Shown piece by piece: positions 16,741 through 26,812 of a DNA stretch of 64,000 bases. Position numbers and translations under genes: made by a program. The number at the start of each line of letters is the position of its first letter. Positions within the stretch are counted from its first letter, which is position 1. The notes under the pieces are model-generated. The model did no database searches, was not told the origin of the DNA, and saw only the letters and a program-made list of their open reading frames with translations. Where the stretch lies: assembly GCF_001468395.1 (NCBI RefSeq), contig NZ_LNSG01000004.1:310001-374000 (forward strand), in the 5' to 3' direction. The DNA is from Sphingopyxis sp. H073. Its GTDB lineage: Bacteria > Pseudomonadota > Alphaproteobacteria > Sphingomonadales > Sphingomonadaceae.

Positions 16741-16775
16741 AAGGGGCGGCCTGCGGGTCGCCCCTTTTCTTTTGC
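16741..16775 (+). terminator. rho-independent terminator of the outer-membrane barrel gene
   Basis: Stem AAGGGGCG (16741-16748) pairs with CGCCCCTT (16759-16766) across a 10-base loop and is followed by TTCTTTTGC. It lies 27 bp after the barrel gene stop codon. Confidence 0.85.
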
Positions 16776-16804
16776 TGGTGCGGATGGCGATCGGAGGTGG
16801 ATAT

Positions 16805-16895
16805 TGTGATCCCCGGCGAAAGCCGGGGCCCAGAGCGGCAAAAAGCCAGTCTTGTGTGAGAATTCGCTGGGCCCCGGCTTTCGCCGGGGATCACA
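16805..16895. repeat. perfect long inverted repeat, GATCCCCGGCGAAAGCC type
   Basis: The left arm (16805-16833) and right arm (16867-16895) are exact reverse complements over 29 bases, separated by 33 bp. Each arm contains its own smaller palindrome (CCCCGGC-GAAA-GCCGGGG), so the DNA can fold either as one long stem or two small ones. A degraded copy is at 8903-8978. Such units are common between genes in sphingomonad chromosomes. Confidence 0.9.
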
Positions 16896-16985
16896 AAAGG
16901 ATGTCCGCTCTCCACCCCAAGCCGCCCTCCACCAACCCCGTCAAAGCCCCTTCCCTTTCCGCGCCTCCCGCGCCACGGTGAGCCG

Positions 16986-17315
16986 ATGACCGCCTTCGCC
17001 TATATCGCCGCCGCGCTGGCCGAGATTGCCGGGTGCTTCGCCTTCTGGGCGTGGCTGCGGCTGGACAAGTCGGTCTGGTGGCTGGCGCCCGGAATGGCGT
17101 CGCTGGCGCTGTTCGCCTACCTGCTCACGCTCGTCGACGCCGACCATGCCGGGCGCGCTTACGCTGCCTATGGCGCGGTCTATATCGTCGCGGCGCTGCT
17201 GTGGCTGTGGGCGGTCGAGGGCGCGCGGCCCGACCGGTGGGATGTGATCGGGGCATCGATCTGCCTGGGCGGAGCGGCGATCATCCTGTTCGGGCCAAGG
17301 GGGACCGCGGCATGA
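16986..17315 (+). CDS. YnfA/UPF0060 family membrane protein
   Basis: A 109-residue inner-membrane protein with four hydrophobic helices. It has the UPF0060 signature pieces [59 protein letters not shown] and [22 protein letters not shown]. The family is related to the small multidrug resistance superfamily; transport activity has been suggested for some members but is not established. Its stop overlaps the MOSC start as ATGA, so the two genes are translated together. Confidence 0.92.
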   Translation: MTAFAYIAAALAEIAGCFAFWAWLRLDKSVWWLAPGMASLALFAYLLTLVDADHAGRAYAAYGAVYIVAALLWLWAVEGARPDRWDVIGASICLGGAAIILFGPRGTAA

Positions 17316-17956
17316 GCTATGCGATCGACGCGGTCCTGACCGGCAAGGCACGCTCTTTTCGTGGCGACGAGACAAGCGCAATAGCCAAGATGCCGGTGGA
17401 TGGGGCGCTGCGCGTCGGCCTGCTCGGTATCGACGGCGACGAACAGGCCGATCTGACGGTGCATGGCGGCGTCGACAAGGCGATCCACCATTATCCGCGC
17501 GATCATTATGACTGGTGGGCGGGGGAACTGGGCGATCATGCGCTGCTCGGCGCGCCCGGCGCGTTCGGCGAAAATATCTCGACCGAGGGGCTGATCGAGA
17601 GCGAAGCCCGCATCGGCGACCGCTACCGGATGGGAAGCGCGCTCGTCGAGATCAGCCAGGGACGCCAGCCGTGCTGGAAACTGGGGCACCGTTTCGGGAT
17701 CGCGACGGTTCCGGCGACGGTCGTCACGACGCGGCGCAGCGGCTGGTATTATCGGGTGATCGAGGAAGGTAGCGTTGCAGCGGGCGACGCGCTGGCGCTG
17801 GTCGAGCGGCCGCTGCCCGAGTGGAGCGTCGAGCGGGTCTTTCACCTGTTGGTCGGCGGTGCGGGAAAGCGCGAGCCGGAGGAGTTGAGGGCGCTGGCCG
17901 CGATGGATGCGCTCGCGACGAGCTGGCGCGCGCGGGCGGAGAAGCTACTAGGCTGA
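17312..17956 (+). CDS. MOSC domain-containing protein, YiiM-like
   Basis: A 214-residue protein of the MOSC (molybdenum cofactor sulfurase C-terminal) fold. Key pieces are [59 protein letters not shown] with the conserved cysteine (QPCWK) that ligates molybdenum, and the C-terminal helix-rich YiiM extension. The family includes molybdenum enzymes that reduce N-hydroxylated compounds. It overlaps ynfA by 4 bp; the pairing has no obvious functional logic. A large palindromic repeat begins inside its stop codon. Confidence 0.92.
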   Translation: MSYAIDAVLTGKARSFRGDETSAIAKMPVDGALRVGLLGIDGDEQADLTVHGGVDKAIHHYPRDHYDWWAGELGDHALLGAPGAFGENISTEGLIESEARIGDRYRMGSALVEISQGRQPCWKLGHRFGIATVPATVVTTRRSGWYYRVIEEGSVAAGDALALVERPLPEWSVERVFHLLVGGAGKREPEELRALAAMDALATSWRARAEKLLG

Positions 17957-18130
17957 TCCTCCCTGTCGCGCAGCGATGGGGAGGTGGCAGCGCCCTTCGA
18001 CTGCCTTGCAGGCGCTCAGGATAAACTTCGCCCTTGGCGAAGCGCTGACGGAGGGGCACGTGGCTCGATATTGCGGCCCCTCCACCGCCTTCGGCGGTCC
18101 CCCTCCCCACGGCTTCGCCGCAGGGAGGAT
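17955..18130. repeat. palindromic repeat element, GATCCTCCCTG type, copy 1
   Basis: A 176-bp element with inverted ends: GATCCTCCCTGTCGCG on the left and CGCAGGGAGGAT on the right, with inner pairs GGGGAGGTGG/CCCTCCCC and GGAGGGGC/GCCCCTCC. It abuts the MOSC stop codon and ends 4 bp before the esterase stop codon on the other strand. Compared with the copy at 33878-34005, it carries about 50 extra bases in the middle (CCTTCGACTGCCTTGCAGG region). Confidence 0.8.
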
Positions 18131-18133
18131 TTG

Positions 18134-18847
18134 CTATTTTTCGTCGGGCAGCGCGTCCTCGACCAGCGGCGCAAGCCCCTCGACCACGATCTTCACCCCC
18201 TTCGCGTTGGGATGAATATGGTCGCCAAGCATCAGATCGGGCTTGCCCACGACATTGTCGAGGATGAACGGGTAAAGGCTCGCGCCATATTTCGCGGCAA
18301 GTTCGGGATAGATCGGATTGAATTTCTTTGCATATTCCGGCCCGAGGTTTGGCGCGGCAACCATGCCGGTCAGCACCACCGGGATATCCCGCTTCTTGAG
18401 TTCCGCCAGCATCGCGTCGAGGTTGGCCCGCGTTTGCGCCGCGTCGATCCCCCGCAGCATGTCATTGCCGCCGAGCCCAAGGACGACAAGCGCCGGTTTC
18501 GCCTTCGCATTGTCGAGAACATAGCTCAGCCGCTGGCGGCCTGCTGCGGTCGTATCACCCGAGACACCGGCGTTCTGCACGCGCGCCGCGACGCCGTCCT
18601 CCGCCAGCGCGGCCTGAAGCTGCGGCGCGAGGCCCTCCTTCGGGCCCAGCTGGTAACCGGCGTAGAGGCTGTCGCCGAAGGCGATCACAAGCGGCGCGTT
18701 CGCCGGGATCGCCGCGACCGCCCTCGTATCGCCCTTGTCGTTCGTCGATGCCGCCGGCGCATCCGCCGAGCCGCACGCGGCAAGCGGTTGGCAAAGCGCG
18801 ATAACGCAACCATATATCAAGGCGGAGCGCCATCCGGCGGTTTTCAT
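18134..18847 (-). CDS. tesA: arylesterase / GDSL lysophospholipase-thioesterase, lipoprotein
   Basis: A 237-residue SGNH hydrolase, the TesA type (multifunctional acyl-CoA thioesterase I / lysophospholipase L1). Block I is AFGDSLYAGYQL (Ser60), block II NAGVSGDTTAAG, block III GLGGNDMLRG (Asn128), block V GDHIHPNAKG (Asp209, His212). The start at 18847 (MKTAGWRSAL) gives a signal sequence ending in LAAC (Cys25), so the mature protein is probably a lipoprotein rather than the free periplasmic TesA of enterics. It is divergent from the ybbA-like gene with only 16 bp between start codons, the same tesA / ybbA-ybbP order known in Escherichia coli. Confidence 0.92.
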   Translation of the reverse strand: MKTAGWRSALIYGCVIALCQPLAACGSADAPAASTNDKGDTRAVAAIPANAPLVIAFGDSLYAGYQLGPKEGLAPQLQAALAEDGVAARVQNAGVSGDTTAAGRQRLSYVLDNAKAKPALVVLGLGGNDMLRGIDAAQTRANLDAMLAELKKRDIPVVLTGMVAAPNLGPEYAKKFNPIYPELAAKYGASLYPFILDNVVGKPDLMLGDHIHPNAKGVKIVVEGLAPLVEDALPDEK

Positions 18848-18863
18848 TCCAAAGGGTTCCTTC

Positions 18864-19565
18864 TTGTCCGACACCGAACGACCATCGCCTCACTTGGCGA
18901 TCGCCGCCCATAATGTGACGCTGACTTTGGGGAGCGACAAGGCCCCGGTCGAAATTTTGCGCGGGGTTGACCTGGAGGTCGAAGCGGGCAACTCGGTTGC
19001 GCTGCTAGGGCCCTCGGGATCGGGCAAAAGCTCGCTGATGGCGGTGCTCGCGGGGCTCGAACGCGCGAGCGGCGGAACGATCCGCGTCGCCGGGCTCGAC
19101 TTCGGTGCGATGGACGAGGACGATCTCGCCAGGGCGCGGCGCGGGCGGATCGGCATCGTGCTGCAAGCGTTCCACCTGCTGCCGACGATGACCGCGCTCG
19201 AAAATGTCGCGGTGCCGCTGGAGCTGGCGGGAATCGACGATCCGTTCGGCAAGGCGCGGGCGGAACTGGAAGCCGTCGGGCTCGGGCATCGCCTGACCCA
19301 TTATCCGGCGCAGCTTTCGGGCGGCGAGCAACAGCGCGTCGCCATTGCGCGTGCAATGGCGAGCAGCCCGGCGATCATCTTTGCCGACGAACCGACGGGC
19401 AATCTCGACACCGCGACCGGCCAGTCGATCATCGAACTGATCTTCGCGCGCCGCGCGGCGTTGGGCGCGACGCTGCTGATCATCACCCACGACCCCGACC
19501 TTGCCGAACATTGCGACCGCGTGGTCGTGATGCACGACGGGCGTATCGAAGAGCGGACCGCCTGA
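18864..19565 (+). CDS. ABC transporter ATP-binding protein, YbbA-like
   Basis: A 233-residue ABC ATPase of the LolD/MacB type. Walker A is GPSGSGKSS (49-57), the signature LSGGEQQ starts at 151, Walker B is IIFADEP (171-177), and the switch histidine is His209. The start is taken as TTG at 18864, where homology begins, 16 bp from the divergent esterase start; the frame continues upstream without a better site. It pairs with the permease that follows 2 bp later. The partner complex is thought to work on envelope lipids or exported esters, in keeping with the adjacent esterase. Confidence 0.92.
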   Translation: MSDTERPSPHLAIAAHNVTLTLGSDKAPVEILRGVDLEVEAGNSVALLGPSGSGKSSLMAVLAGLERASGGTIRVAGLDFGAMDEDDLARARRGRIGIVLQAFHLLPTMTALENVAVPLELAGIDDPFGKARAELEAVGLGHRLTHYPAQLSGGEQQRVAIARAMASSPAIIFADEPTGNLDTATGQSIIELIFARRAALGATLLIITHDPDLAEHCDRVVVMHDGRIEERTA

Positions 19566-19567
19566 GC

Positions 19568-22069
19568 GTGTTACCGCTCGCGACCCTCTGGCGGATCGCA
19601 CGGCGCGACCTCGCGACGCGCATCCGCGGGCTTCGTTTGCTCGCGGTGTGCCTGTTCCTGGGCGTTGCGACGCTCGCGGCGATCGGCAGTCTGACGAGCG
19701 GGATCACCTCCGAGCTCGAACGGCGCGGGCAAACGATCCTTGGCGGCGACATCGAATTCAGCCTTCCCCAACGCGAGGCGAGCGCCGAAGAAATGGCCGG
19801 CTTCCGCAGCATCGGAGCGCCCTCGGCCACCGTGCGACTGCGCGCGATGGCGAACGCGCCCGGCGGCGATGCCCTGCTGTCCGAGTTGAAGGGCGTCGAC
19901 GGCGCCTATCCGCTTTACGGCACGATGCGGCTGGAGAGCGGCGCGCGCAAGGGCGCGCCGCCCGCCGGATCGATCTGGATCGGCAAGGATCTCGCCTCGC
20001 GGCTGGGCCTGAAGGTCGGCGGCGCGGTGAAGTTCGGCGAGAAGAGCTTCAAAATCGACGGCATCATTGCCGAGGAACCCGACCGGCTGGGCGAAGGCTT
20101 CACGCTGGGGCCGGTGGCCATCATCGGGCTCGGCGACCTGCCCGCGACGCAGCTAATCCAGCCGGGCAGCCTCTATGAGAGCAAATATCGCGTGCGCCTG
20201 CCCGCGAGCGCAAACCCCGACGCGGTCGGCAAGGCGCTGAGCGAGCGCTTCCCCGACGCAGGCTGGGACATCACCGACAGCAGCAACGGCGCGCCGGGAA
20301 CGCGGCGCTTCATCGAAAGGATGGGGCAGTTTTTGTCGCTGGTCGGGCTTGCGGCGCTAGTGATCGCGGGGATCGGCGTCGGCAACGGCGTCGCGAGCTA
20401 CCTTGCGGGCAAGCGCCCCGGATTGGCGACGCTGAAGGTGCTGGGCGCCGACAGCGCGGTGGTGCTGCGCATTTACGGCCTGCAAATTCTCGCCGTCGCC
20501 GCGGCTTCGATCACCGCGGGACTGGTCGTCGGCGCGCTGATGCCGAGCCTGATCGGCGCGGTCGCGGGCGACGTGCTGCCGGTGCGGCCGGGCTTTGCGC
20601 TCTATCCGCTGCCTTTGATCGTGAGCGCCGCCTATGGCCTGCTGATCGCGATCGCCTTTGCCCTGCCGCCGCTTGCGGCGACGCGGCATGTGCCCGCGGC
20701 GGGGCTCTATCGCGCGACGGTCGACGGCGGCGCGCGGATCGACCGGCGAACCATCGTTTCGGTCGGCGCGGCGCTGGCGGCGATCATCACCTTGGCGGTC
20801 GGGACCGCGCGCGAGCCCTTGTTCGCGCTGTCCTTCATCGGCGCGGCAATCGGCCTGCTGCTGATCCTTGTCGCGCTCGGCTGGCTGGTGCGGCGCACGG
20901 CGAGCCGGGTGCCGCGGCCGAAGCGGCCGTTGCTGCGGCTTGCGGTCGCGAACCTGCACCGGCCCGGCGCCGCGACCGGTGCGCTGGTTGTGGCGTTGGG
21001 GCTGGGCCTGACGCTGTTCGTAACGCTCGCGGCGATCCAGACCAGCATCACCGCCGAAATCGCCCGCACCGTGCCGCAACGCGCGCCGAGCTTCTTCGTG
21101 CTCGACATTCCGCGGGGCGATGCACCGAAATTCCGGTCGATGATTGTCGATGCCGCGCCCGATGCGCAGGTCAACATGATCCCTGCGCTGCGCGGCAGCG
21201 TTACCGAGTATAAGGGCCAGCGCGTCGACGAACTCGCCGAGCTGCCCGAGGGCGCATGGGTGCTGCGCGGCGACCGTGGGCTGACCTATAGCCCCGTCCT
21301 GCCGAACGGCAGCGAGCTGGTCGGCGGAAAATGGTGGGCGGCCGACTACAAGGGGCCGCCGCTGGTCAGCGTCGAGCAGGAGGTCGCGGCATCGCTCGGG
21401 CTCAAACTCGGCGACACGCTGTCGGTCAATGTGCTGGGGGTCGAGGTGCAGGCGAAGGTCGCATCGTTCCGCACCGTCGAGTGGGACAATTTCGGGCTCA
21501 ACTATGTGCTCGTCTTCTCGCCGGGCACGTTCGACGCGGCACCGCATAATATGGTCGCGACCGTAGCCGTCCCGCCGAAGGCCGAGGTCGAGCTGGCGCG
21601 CAGCATTCCGCGGGCCTTTCCATCGGCGTCGCTCATTCAGGTGCGCGATGTCGTGTCGCAGGTGACGACTTTGCTCACCCAGATGAGCCAGGCGATCGCC
21701 GCGGCGGCGAGCATCGCGATCCTCGCCGGCATCGCGGTGCTGATCGGCGCGATTGCGGCAAGCCGCGAGCGGCGCGTGTACGACAGCGTGATCCTGAAGC
21801 TGCTCGGTGCGACGCGCGGCCAGATATTGGGCGCGCAGGCTATGGAATATGCCGTGCTGGCCGGCATTCTTGCGCTGCTGGCGCTGGGCCTTGGGCTGGC
21901 GGGGGCGTGGTATGTCGTGACGCAGCTCTTCGACTTCCGCTTCGCGCCCGATCCGCTGATCGTCGGGCTGACGCTGGTCGGCGGCGCCGGGCTGTCGTTC
22001 GTGATCGGGATTGCGGGAAGCTGGCCATTGCTTTCGGTGAAGCCCGCGCAGGCGCTGCGCAGCCTCTAG
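19568..22069 (+). CDS. FtsX-like ABC permease, YbbP family
   Basis: An 833-residue inner-membrane protein with the YbbP layout: one N-terminal helix ([21 protein letters not shown]), a large periplasmic MacB-like domain, FtsX core helices around residues 255-390, two more helices, a second periplasmic domain, and three C-terminal FtsX helices ending in [11 protein letters not shown]. The GTG at 19568 follows the ATPase stop by 2 bp. YbbA-YbbP complexes belong to the type VII ABC superfamily (MacB, LolCDE), which transmit force across the membrane rather than carry solute through it. The cargo is unknown. Its stop overlaps that of the convergent TauE gene. Confidence 0.93.
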   Translation: MLPLATLWRIARRDLATRIRGLRLLAVCLFLGVATLAAIGSLTSGITSELERRGQTILGGDIEFSLPQREASAEEMAGFRSIGAPSATVRLRAMANAPGGDALLSELKGVDGAYPLYGTMRLESGARKGAPPAGSIWIGKDLASRLGLKVGGAVKFGEKSFKIDGIIAEEPDRLGEGFTLGPVAIIGLGDLPATQLIQPGSLYESKYRVRLPASANPDAVGKALSERFPDAGWDITDSSNGAPGTRRFIERMGQFLSLVGLAALVIAGIGVGNGVASYLAGKRPGLATLKVLGADSAVVLRIYGLQILAVAAASITAGLVVGALMPSLIGAVAGDVLPVRPGFALYPLPLIVSAAYGLLIAIAFALPPLAATRHVPAAGLYRATVDGGARIDRRTIVSVGAALAAIITLAVGTAREPLFALSFIGAAIGLLLILVALGWLVRRTASRVPRPKRPLLRLAVANLHRPGAATGALVVALGLGLTLFVTLAAIQTSITAEIARTVPQRAPSFFVLDIPRGDAPKFRSMIVDAAPDAQVNMIPALRGSVTEYKGQRVDELAELPEGAWVLRGDRGLTYSPVLPNGSELVGGKWWAADYKGPPLVSVEQEVAASLGLKLGDTLSVNVLGVEVQAKVASFRTVEWDNFGLNYVLVFSPGTFDAAPHNMVATVAVPPKAEVELARSIPRAFPSASLIQVRDVVSQVTTLLTQMSQAIAAAASIAILAGIAVLIGAIAASRERRVYDSVILKLLGATRGQILGAQAMEYAVLAGILALLALGLGLAGAWYVVTQLFDFRFAPDPLIVGLTLVGGAGLSFVIGIAGSWPLLSVKPAQALRSL

Positions 22070-22827
22070 TTCAGCAGACGGACGAGCGCGGAGATGCCGG
22101 CGGCGCCAAGGACGACCGCGACGATGCTGCGCCAGACCGGCACCGGTACGCGGCCAAAGAGGCGGGTGCCGACCTGGTCGCCCAGCACCATCGGAATGAA
22201 GAGCAGCAGCGCAAGGGTAAAGAGCTTGCCCGTCGCGAGACCCAGCCACAGCGATGCGCCGGTTCCCGCGATCGCGGTCGCGAAGAAGACAAGCATCATC
22301 GACGCGCGCGCGGTCGCGGGCGCGATACGCTGGCGGAGATAGAAGGGCACGACAGGCGGTCCCGGCATCGCGGCGAAGCCAGTCAGGATGCCCGACGCGA
22401 CGCCGGTGGCGCCGATTGCGCCCCGGCCCGGCTTATGCCCGTCGGGATGCTGCGGCATGAGGATCAGCAGGAACGCGCCGATCGCGATAATCGCGATCAG
22501 CAGCCGCGCGACGTCGGGGGTGGCGGCCTTGAGCGCGAGCATCCCGAGCGGGGTCGCCAGCATCGCGAGCAGCGCGATCGGCACCGCAGTGCGGCGGTCG
22601 GCGTTGTCGGCGATGCGGCGAAATCCGACGGGGCCGATCAGCAGTTGCAGGATGATCCCGAGCACCACCGCCTGCCCCGGCGGCATCAGCATGCCGAGCA
22701 GGGGGACGAGGATGATCGCCATGCCGAAACCGGTGAGGCCGCGTACGAACGCCGCGCCGAAAGTCATCGCCGCCGCACCCGCGAAGGTCAGCGGCGCGAG
22801 GCCGACGAGGTGGAGAATTCCGTTCAC
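22066..22827 (-). CDS. sulfite exporter TauE/SafE family permease
   Basis: A 253-residue membrane protein with about eight helices and the two-fold repeated TauE core: FGAAFVRGLTGFGMAIILVPLL in the first half and ATGVASGILTGFAAMPGPPVVPFYL in the second. Family members export sulfite, sulfoacetate or other organosulfur anions. The start is GTG at 22827, overlapping the stop of the metallophosphoesterase gene as GTGA; homology begins at once after it, and longer starts would add an Arg-rich, unrelated segment. No sulfur-metabolism gene is adjacent, so the substrate cannot be inferred. Confidence 0.9.
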   Translation of the reverse strand: MNGILHLVGLAPLTFAGAAAMTFGAAFVRGLTGFGMAIILVPLLGMLMPPGQAVVLGIILQLLIGPVGFRRIADNADRRTAVPIALLAMLATPLGMLALKAATPDVARLLIAIIAIGAFLLILMPQHPDGHKPGRGAIGATGVASGILTGFAAMPGPPVVPFYLRQRIAPATARASMMLVFFATAIAGTGASLWLGLATGKLFTLALLLFIPMVLGDQVGTRLFGRVPVPVWRSIVAVVLGAAGISALVRLLN

Positions 22828-23681
22828 CGCGTGGCGCCCTTCGGCCCGATCGTCACCAGCCACACATCGGGCGGGGTGTTGAAGCGGAGCGGCAAGATGC
22901 TCGTCCCGAGCCCTGCACCGACGAACAGCCGCTGACCCTTGTCGGTCATGTCGCCGCACGCGAAACGGCTCCCGTAGCGCGAGACATAGGTCAGCGCGCC
23001 GATCACCGGCAGGCGGATCTGCCCGCAATGCGTATGCCCCGCGAACACCGCCGCGACGGGGCGATGGATATCGGGAACGATGTCGGGGCTGTGCGAGACG
23101 ATGACCGGCACGCCCGGCCCGAGCGCATCCATCGCGGCGAGCGTCTTCGGGATATCGTCATGGCCCGTATAATCGTCGTCGACCCCGCCGACGATAAGCG
23201 GGCCGCGCTTCACCGCCTCATTCTGGAGGACGCGAAGCCCCTGCTTCTCGAGCGCGCCGCGCAGCGCATCGGGCCGGAACCAGTGATCGTGATTGCCCGG
23301 CGCAACGACGACGCCGAGGGGCGCCTTGAACCGGCCGAGCGGGGCGACGATTTCGGCGGGCGTGTAGATGTGGGTCGCGGTGCGCTTTTCGCTGACCAGA
23401 TCGCCCGCGATCAGCACCAGGTCGGGCTTCAGTCGATTGAGCCCGTCGACAATCCGCGCGAGCCGTTCGGGCGGCATATCGGGCCCGGCAACATGCGTGT
23501 CCGAAAGCAGCAGCACCCGCAGCGGTGCCTGCCACGCAGGCCAGTCGGCGACCGCGACCGCCGCCGAGCGGACGACGGGGTCGCGGGTCGAGTTCCAGTA
23601 GCCGCTCGCGAGGATCGCGACGCCGAGCAATGCCAGAAGCGCGGCCCAGCGCCGCCATCGCCGCCGCGGTTTCGCCCTCAA
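22824..23681 (-). CDS. metallophosphoesterase, YaeI-like, membrane-anchored
   Basis: A 285-residue protein with an N-terminal membrane helix (about 11-28) after an Arg-rich stretch, then a calcineurin-like phosphoesterase domain: [11 protein letters not shown] (Asp61, His63), IAGDLV (Asp94), PGNHDHW (Asn130, His131), a VSHSPD block and [12 protein letters not shown]. This is the two-metal centre of the YaeI / UDP-2,3-diacylglucosamine-hydrolase-like group facing the periplasm. The start is TTG at 23681, overlapping the thrS stop as TTGA. The order thrS - phosphoesterase - TauE, all overlapping, implies one transcript. Confidence 0.9.
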   Translation of the reverse strand: MRAKPRRRWRRWAALLALLGVAILASGYWNSTRDPVVRSAAVAVADWPAWQAPLRVLLLSDTHVAGPDMPPERLARIVDGLNRLKPDLVLIAGDLVSEKRTATHIYTPAEIVAPLGRFKAPLGVVVAPGNHDHWFRPDALRGALEKQGLRVLQNEAVKRGPLIVGGVDDDYTGHDDIPKTLAAMDALGPGVPVIVSHSPDIVPDIHRPVAAVFAGHTHCGQIRLPVIGALTYVSRYGSRFACGDMTDKGQRLFVGAGLGTSILPLRFNTPPDVWLVTIGPKGATR

Positions 23682-25681
23682 TCCTTGAGGTCCGGCGGGG
23701 TGGCCTCACCCTTCAGCATCGCGACCGCCTCGGCGAGCGGCATGATGCGCTGGCCGTCCTGCCCAAGCGTGCGGATCGCGACGGTGCCTTCTTCGGCCTC
23801 GCGCTTGCCGACGACGAGCAGATAGGGAACCTTCTGCAGGCTGTGCTCGCGAACCTTGTAGTTGATCTTCTCGTTGCGCAGATCGGCCTCGACGCGCACG
23901 CCCGCGGCTTCGAGTTGCGCCACCGCATCCTTCGCATAGTCGTCGGCGTCGGAAACGATCGTCGCGACCACCGCCTGCACCGGCGCGAGCCAGGTGGGGA
24001 AGCGACCGGCGAAATGCTCGATCAATATGCCGATGAAACGCTCGTAAGTGCCGAGGATCGCGCGGTGGAGCATCACCGGGCGATGGCGCTCGCCATCTTC
24101 GCCGATGTACGAGGCATCGAGGCGTTCGGGCATCACGCGGTCGGACTGGATCGTCCCGCACTGCCACGTCCGCCCGATCGCATCGGTCAGGTGGAATTCG
24201 AGCTTGGGCGCATAGAAGGCGCCCTCGCCCGGAAGCTCTTCCCAGCCATAATCGTCGTTCGCCATGCCGGCGCGTTCGACGGCCTCGCGAAGCTCCTGCT
24301 CGGCCTTGTCCCACATCTCCTCGGTGCCGAAGCGCATGTCGGGGCGCAGCGCGAGCTTGACCGCATATTTCTCGAACCCGAGCTGCTTGTAGACGCGGTC
24401 GAGAAGCTGGCAGAAATCGCGCACCTCCTCGACGATCTGGTCCTCGCGGCAGAAGATATGGCCGTCGTCCTGCGTGAACTGGCGGACGCGCATGATGCCG
24501 TGGAGCGCGCCGTGCGGCTCGTTGCGGTGGCAGCAGCCCATTTCGGCCATGCGCAGTGGCAGGTCGCGGTACGACTTGATCCCCTGGCGGAAGATCAGGA
24601 CGTGCGCAGGACAGTTCATCGGCTTCAGCGCCATCCACTCGGCGTCGTCGGACACCAGCGGGCCGTCGTCCTCGATATTCGGAACCTCGTCGGGGATGAC
24701 GAACATATTCTCGCGATATTTGCCCCAGTGACCCGACTGCTCCCACTGGCGCGCGTCCATCACCTGCGGAGTCTTGACCTCCTGATAGCCGGCACCGTCG
24801 ATCGCGCGCCGCATATAGGCCTCGAGCTCGCGGTAGATGCGATAGCCCTTCGGGTGCCAGAAAACGCTGCCGTGCGCCTCTTCCTGCAGGTGGAAGAGAT
24901 CCATCTCGCGCCCGATCTTGCGATGGTCGCGCTTCGCGGCCTCCTCCAGCCGGACGAGATGCTCGGCGAGCTGCTTCTTGTTGAGCCAGCCGGTGCCATA
25001 GATGCGGCTCAATTGCGCATTCTTCTGGTCGCCGCGCCAATAAGCGCCCGAGACGCGCGTCAGCTTGAACGCCGCGGGGTCGAGCTTGCCCGTCGATGCG
25101 AGGTGCGGGCCGCGGCACATGTCCATCCAGCCGTCGCCGGAGCGATAGACGGTGAGTTCCTCGCCTTCGGGCAGTTCGTGCGCCCATTCGGCCTTGAAGG
25201 TTTCGCCCTCCGCCTGCCACTTGGCGATCAGCTTGTCACGCTCCCAAACCTCGCGCGTCAGCGGAAGGTCGGCGGCGATGATCCGGCGCATCTCCTCCTC
25301 GATCAGCGGCAGTTCGTCGTCGCGGAACGCACCATGTTCGGCGGTCGGCGCGAAGTCGTAATAGAAGCCGTCGTTCGTCGATGGCCCGAAAGTGATCTGC
25401 GTGCCCGGGAACAGGTTCTGCACCGCCTCCGCCAGCACATGTGCATAGTCGTGGCGCACGAGTTCGAGCGCGTCGGCCTCGTCGCGGCTCGTCACCAGCG
25501 CGAGGTTCGTGTCTTCCTCCAGCGGGCGCATGATGTCGCGCAGCTCGCCGTCGACCTTCGCGGCGAGCGCGGCCTTCGCGAGGCCGGGTCCGATATCCGC
25601 TGCAATCTGCGCCGGGGTAGTCCCGCGCGCGACTTCTCGGGCAGAGCCATCGGGAAGGGTGACGCGGATCATCTGGGACAT
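23678..25681 (-). CDS. thrS: threonine--tRNA ligase
   Basis: A 667-residue class II aminoacyl-tRNA synthetase that charges tRNA(Thr). In order: TGS domain (residues 1-65, [17 protein letters not shown]), N2 editing domain with the [11 protein letters not shown] site for removing serine, the catalytic core with motif 2 ([20 protein letters not shown]) and DGHIFC, and the C-terminal anticodon-binding domain ([13 protein letters not shown] ... [16 protein letters not shown]). Length and all domains are normal for bacterial ThrRS. The 255-bp upstream gap shows no obvious T-box, as expected outside Firmicutes. Confidence 0.97.
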   Translation of the reverse strand: MSQMIRVTLPDGSAREVARGTTPAQIAADIGPGLAKAALAAKVDGELRDIMRPLEEDTNLALVTSRDEADALELVRHDYAHVLAEAVQNLFPGTQITFGPSTNDGFYYDFAPTAEHGAFRDDELPLIEEEMRRIIAADLPLTREVWERDKLIAKWQAEGETFKAEWAHELPEGEELTVYRSGDGWMDMCRGPHLASTGKLDPAAFKLTRVSGAYWRGDQKNAQLSRIYGTGWLNKKQLAEHLVRLEEAAKRDHRKIGREMDLFHLQEEAHGSVFWHPKGYRIYRELEAYMRRAIDGAGYQEVKTPQVMDARQWEQSGHWGKYRENMFVIPDEVPNIEDDGPLVSDDAEWMALKPMNCPAHVLIFRQGIKSYRDLPLRMAEMGCCHRNEPHGALHGIMRVRQFTQDDGHIFCREDQIVEEVRDFCQLLDRVYKQLGFEKYAVKLALRPDMRFGTEEMWDKAEQELREAVERAGMANDDYGWEELPGEGAFYAPKLEFHLTDAIGRTWQCGTIQSDRVMPERLDASYIGEDGERHRPVMLHRAILGTYERFIGILIEHFAGRFPTWLAPVQAVVATIVSDADDYAKDAVAQLEAAGVRVEADLRNEKINYKVREHSLQKVPYLLVVGKREAEEGTVAIRTLGQDGQRIMPLAEAVAMLKGEATPPDLKD

Positions 25682-25878
25682 GGAAAGATCGGCCTTTCTG
25701 GCGGGGTAAAGAGCGCCCCTTTGCCAGCATGCGATATGGGCGGCAAGGGCGCTGTTCGCAACGGTCGCCGGGCGCTCTACGGGCTGCGGCAGGCGCGCGC
25801 CCCGACCCGATGGCGTGCCGCCGATCGAGACGCAAAGGCAAGTGGACGGAGCATCCTTGTCATTATGTCAACGTCACT

Positions 25879-25909
25879 TGACTTTACAGACGCAGTAATG
25901 TAAAGCTGA
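25879..25909. promoter_or_regulatory. dyad and promoter-like region before the membrane-protein/XRE operon
   Basis: TGACTTTACA (25879-25888) and TGTAAAGCTGA (25899-25909) form an inverted repeat with one extra base. It lies in an AT-rich stretch about 30 bp before the first gene of the operon. The motif GTCA/TGAC recurs (25867-25909), giving several half sites. A TTGACT hexamer at 25878 could be a -35 element. I infer an operator for the XRE protein encoded second in the operon. Confidence 0.45.
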
Positions 25910-25936
25910 CTTGTCTATCAGATAAGGAAGTTTGAC

Positions 25937-26557
25937 ATGCCCCAGAAGGCTGCAAAAATCGAAACCGGCCTTGCGGGTCGCCACCCCGCCTTGTGGGCGT
26001 TCGCCTTCGCGGCGGCGATGGCCGCCATCGCCTATTGCGAGCATCGCGGCTTTCTGGGCGGTTGGCGTTCGCTGCCTTTTGTTGCAGCGGCGACGCTGTT
26101 TCTCATTCCACTGACGAAGGCGGCGAACAATCGGCAAGCCGCAGCAGGCGCGTTGTCGCCGGCGACACGGCGATATAATCGACGCTTGTTGATCTGGTCC
26201 CTCGGTTATGTCCTGTGTCTGGGCATAGCTATGACCGTTCGCAACTATCTCCATCCGCAAGGCGCCCTGCTGTGGGGGATCGCCGTCCTGCCTTCGGTGC
26301 CTATGATCTTCTTCGTGTGGACGTTGGCGCGCTATGTGGTCGAGGAAGAGGATGAATACCTGCGCTATCGCCAGACCAGCGCCGCGCTGATCGGCCTTGC
26401 ACTCGTCCTTCTGGCCGGTACGCTGTGGGGCTTTCTGGAAACATTCGGCATTGCCCCGCATGTGCCCGCCTGGTGGGTGGTGCCGGTCTGGGCGATCGGT
26501 CTGGGGCTGGGCCAGATGATCATGACATCGGCCGACCGGCGCGCGGGCCGCACATGA
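25937..26557 (+). CDS. hypothetical membrane protein paired with XRE regulator
   Basis: A 206-residue protein with about five predicted membrane helices (ALWAFAFAAAMAAIAYC, LPFVAAATLFLIPL, LLIWSLGYVLCLGIAMTV, LLWGIAVLPSVPMIFFVWTLA, ALIGLALVLLAGTLWGFL, WWVVPVWAIGLGLGQMIM) and a cytoplasmic acidic loop YVVEEEDEYLRYR between helices. The EDEYxR motif is typical of small membrane proteins cotranscribed with short XRE regulators in many bacteria, of unknown role. The ATG has AAGGAAG upstream. Its stop overlaps the regulator start as ATGA. Confidence 0.75.
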   Translation: MPQKAAKIETGLAGRHPALWAFAFAAAMAAIAYCEHRGFLGGWRSLPFVAAATLFLIPLTKAANNRQAAAGALSPATRRYNRRLLIWSLGYVLCLGIAMTVRNYLHPQGALLWGIAVLPSVPMIFFVWTLARYVVEEEDEYLRYRQTSAALIGLALVLLAGTLWGFLETFGIAPHVPAWWVVPVWAIGLGLGQMIMTSADRRAGRT

Positions 26558-26745
26558 AGAACCGCCTGAAAGTGCTGCGCGCCGAGCGTGACTGGAGCCA
26601 GCAGGATCTCGCCGAGCGGCTGGAGGTGTCGCGCCAGTCGGTCAACGCGATCGAGACCGGCAAATACGACCCCTCGCTCCCCCTCGCCTTTCGCATCGCC
26701 GACCTTTTCGAAATGCGGATCGAGGAGATTTTCCAGCGCGACTGA
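26554..26745 (+). CDS. short XRE-family helix-turn-helix regulator
   Basis: A 63-residue protein that is essentially one Cro/CI-type helix-turn-helix: MKNRLKVLRAERDWSQQDLA, then LEVSRQSVNAIETGKYDPSLPLAFRIADLF, ending MRIEEIFQRD. This minimal form (YozG-like) has no effector domain, so its activity is probably set by its partner membrane protein or by dimer level. It overlaps the membrane protein gene by 4 bp. The dyad at 25879-25909 is the likely binding site, giving a self-controlled two-gene unit. Confidence 0.93.
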   Translation: MKNRLKVLRAERDWSQQDLAERLEVSRQSVNAIETGKYDPSLPLAFRIADLFEMRIEEIFQRD

Positions 26746-26812
26746 ACGGCAACCTTGCTCCCCCGCCGCCGCCCCGCTAGGGCGGCGGCAGCCGGAAAGG
26801 AGCCGTCCCGCC

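Noticed and set aside
20357..22249. 630-codon open frame antisense to the ybbP-like gene
   Set aside because: It is Arg/His/Gln-rich with no domain, a by-product of high third-position GC in the real gene on the plus strand, which has clear FtsX helices.
25682..25878. Possible leader gene or T-box upstream of thrS
   Set aside because: No anticodon-like bulge, no terminator/antiterminator pair and no short Thr-rich frame could be found.
23525..25903. 792-codon plus-strand frame across the metallophosphoesterase and thrS genes
   Set aside because: Both genes on the minus strand have full catalytic motifs; the antisense product is Arg/Leu/Asp-rich and matches nothing.
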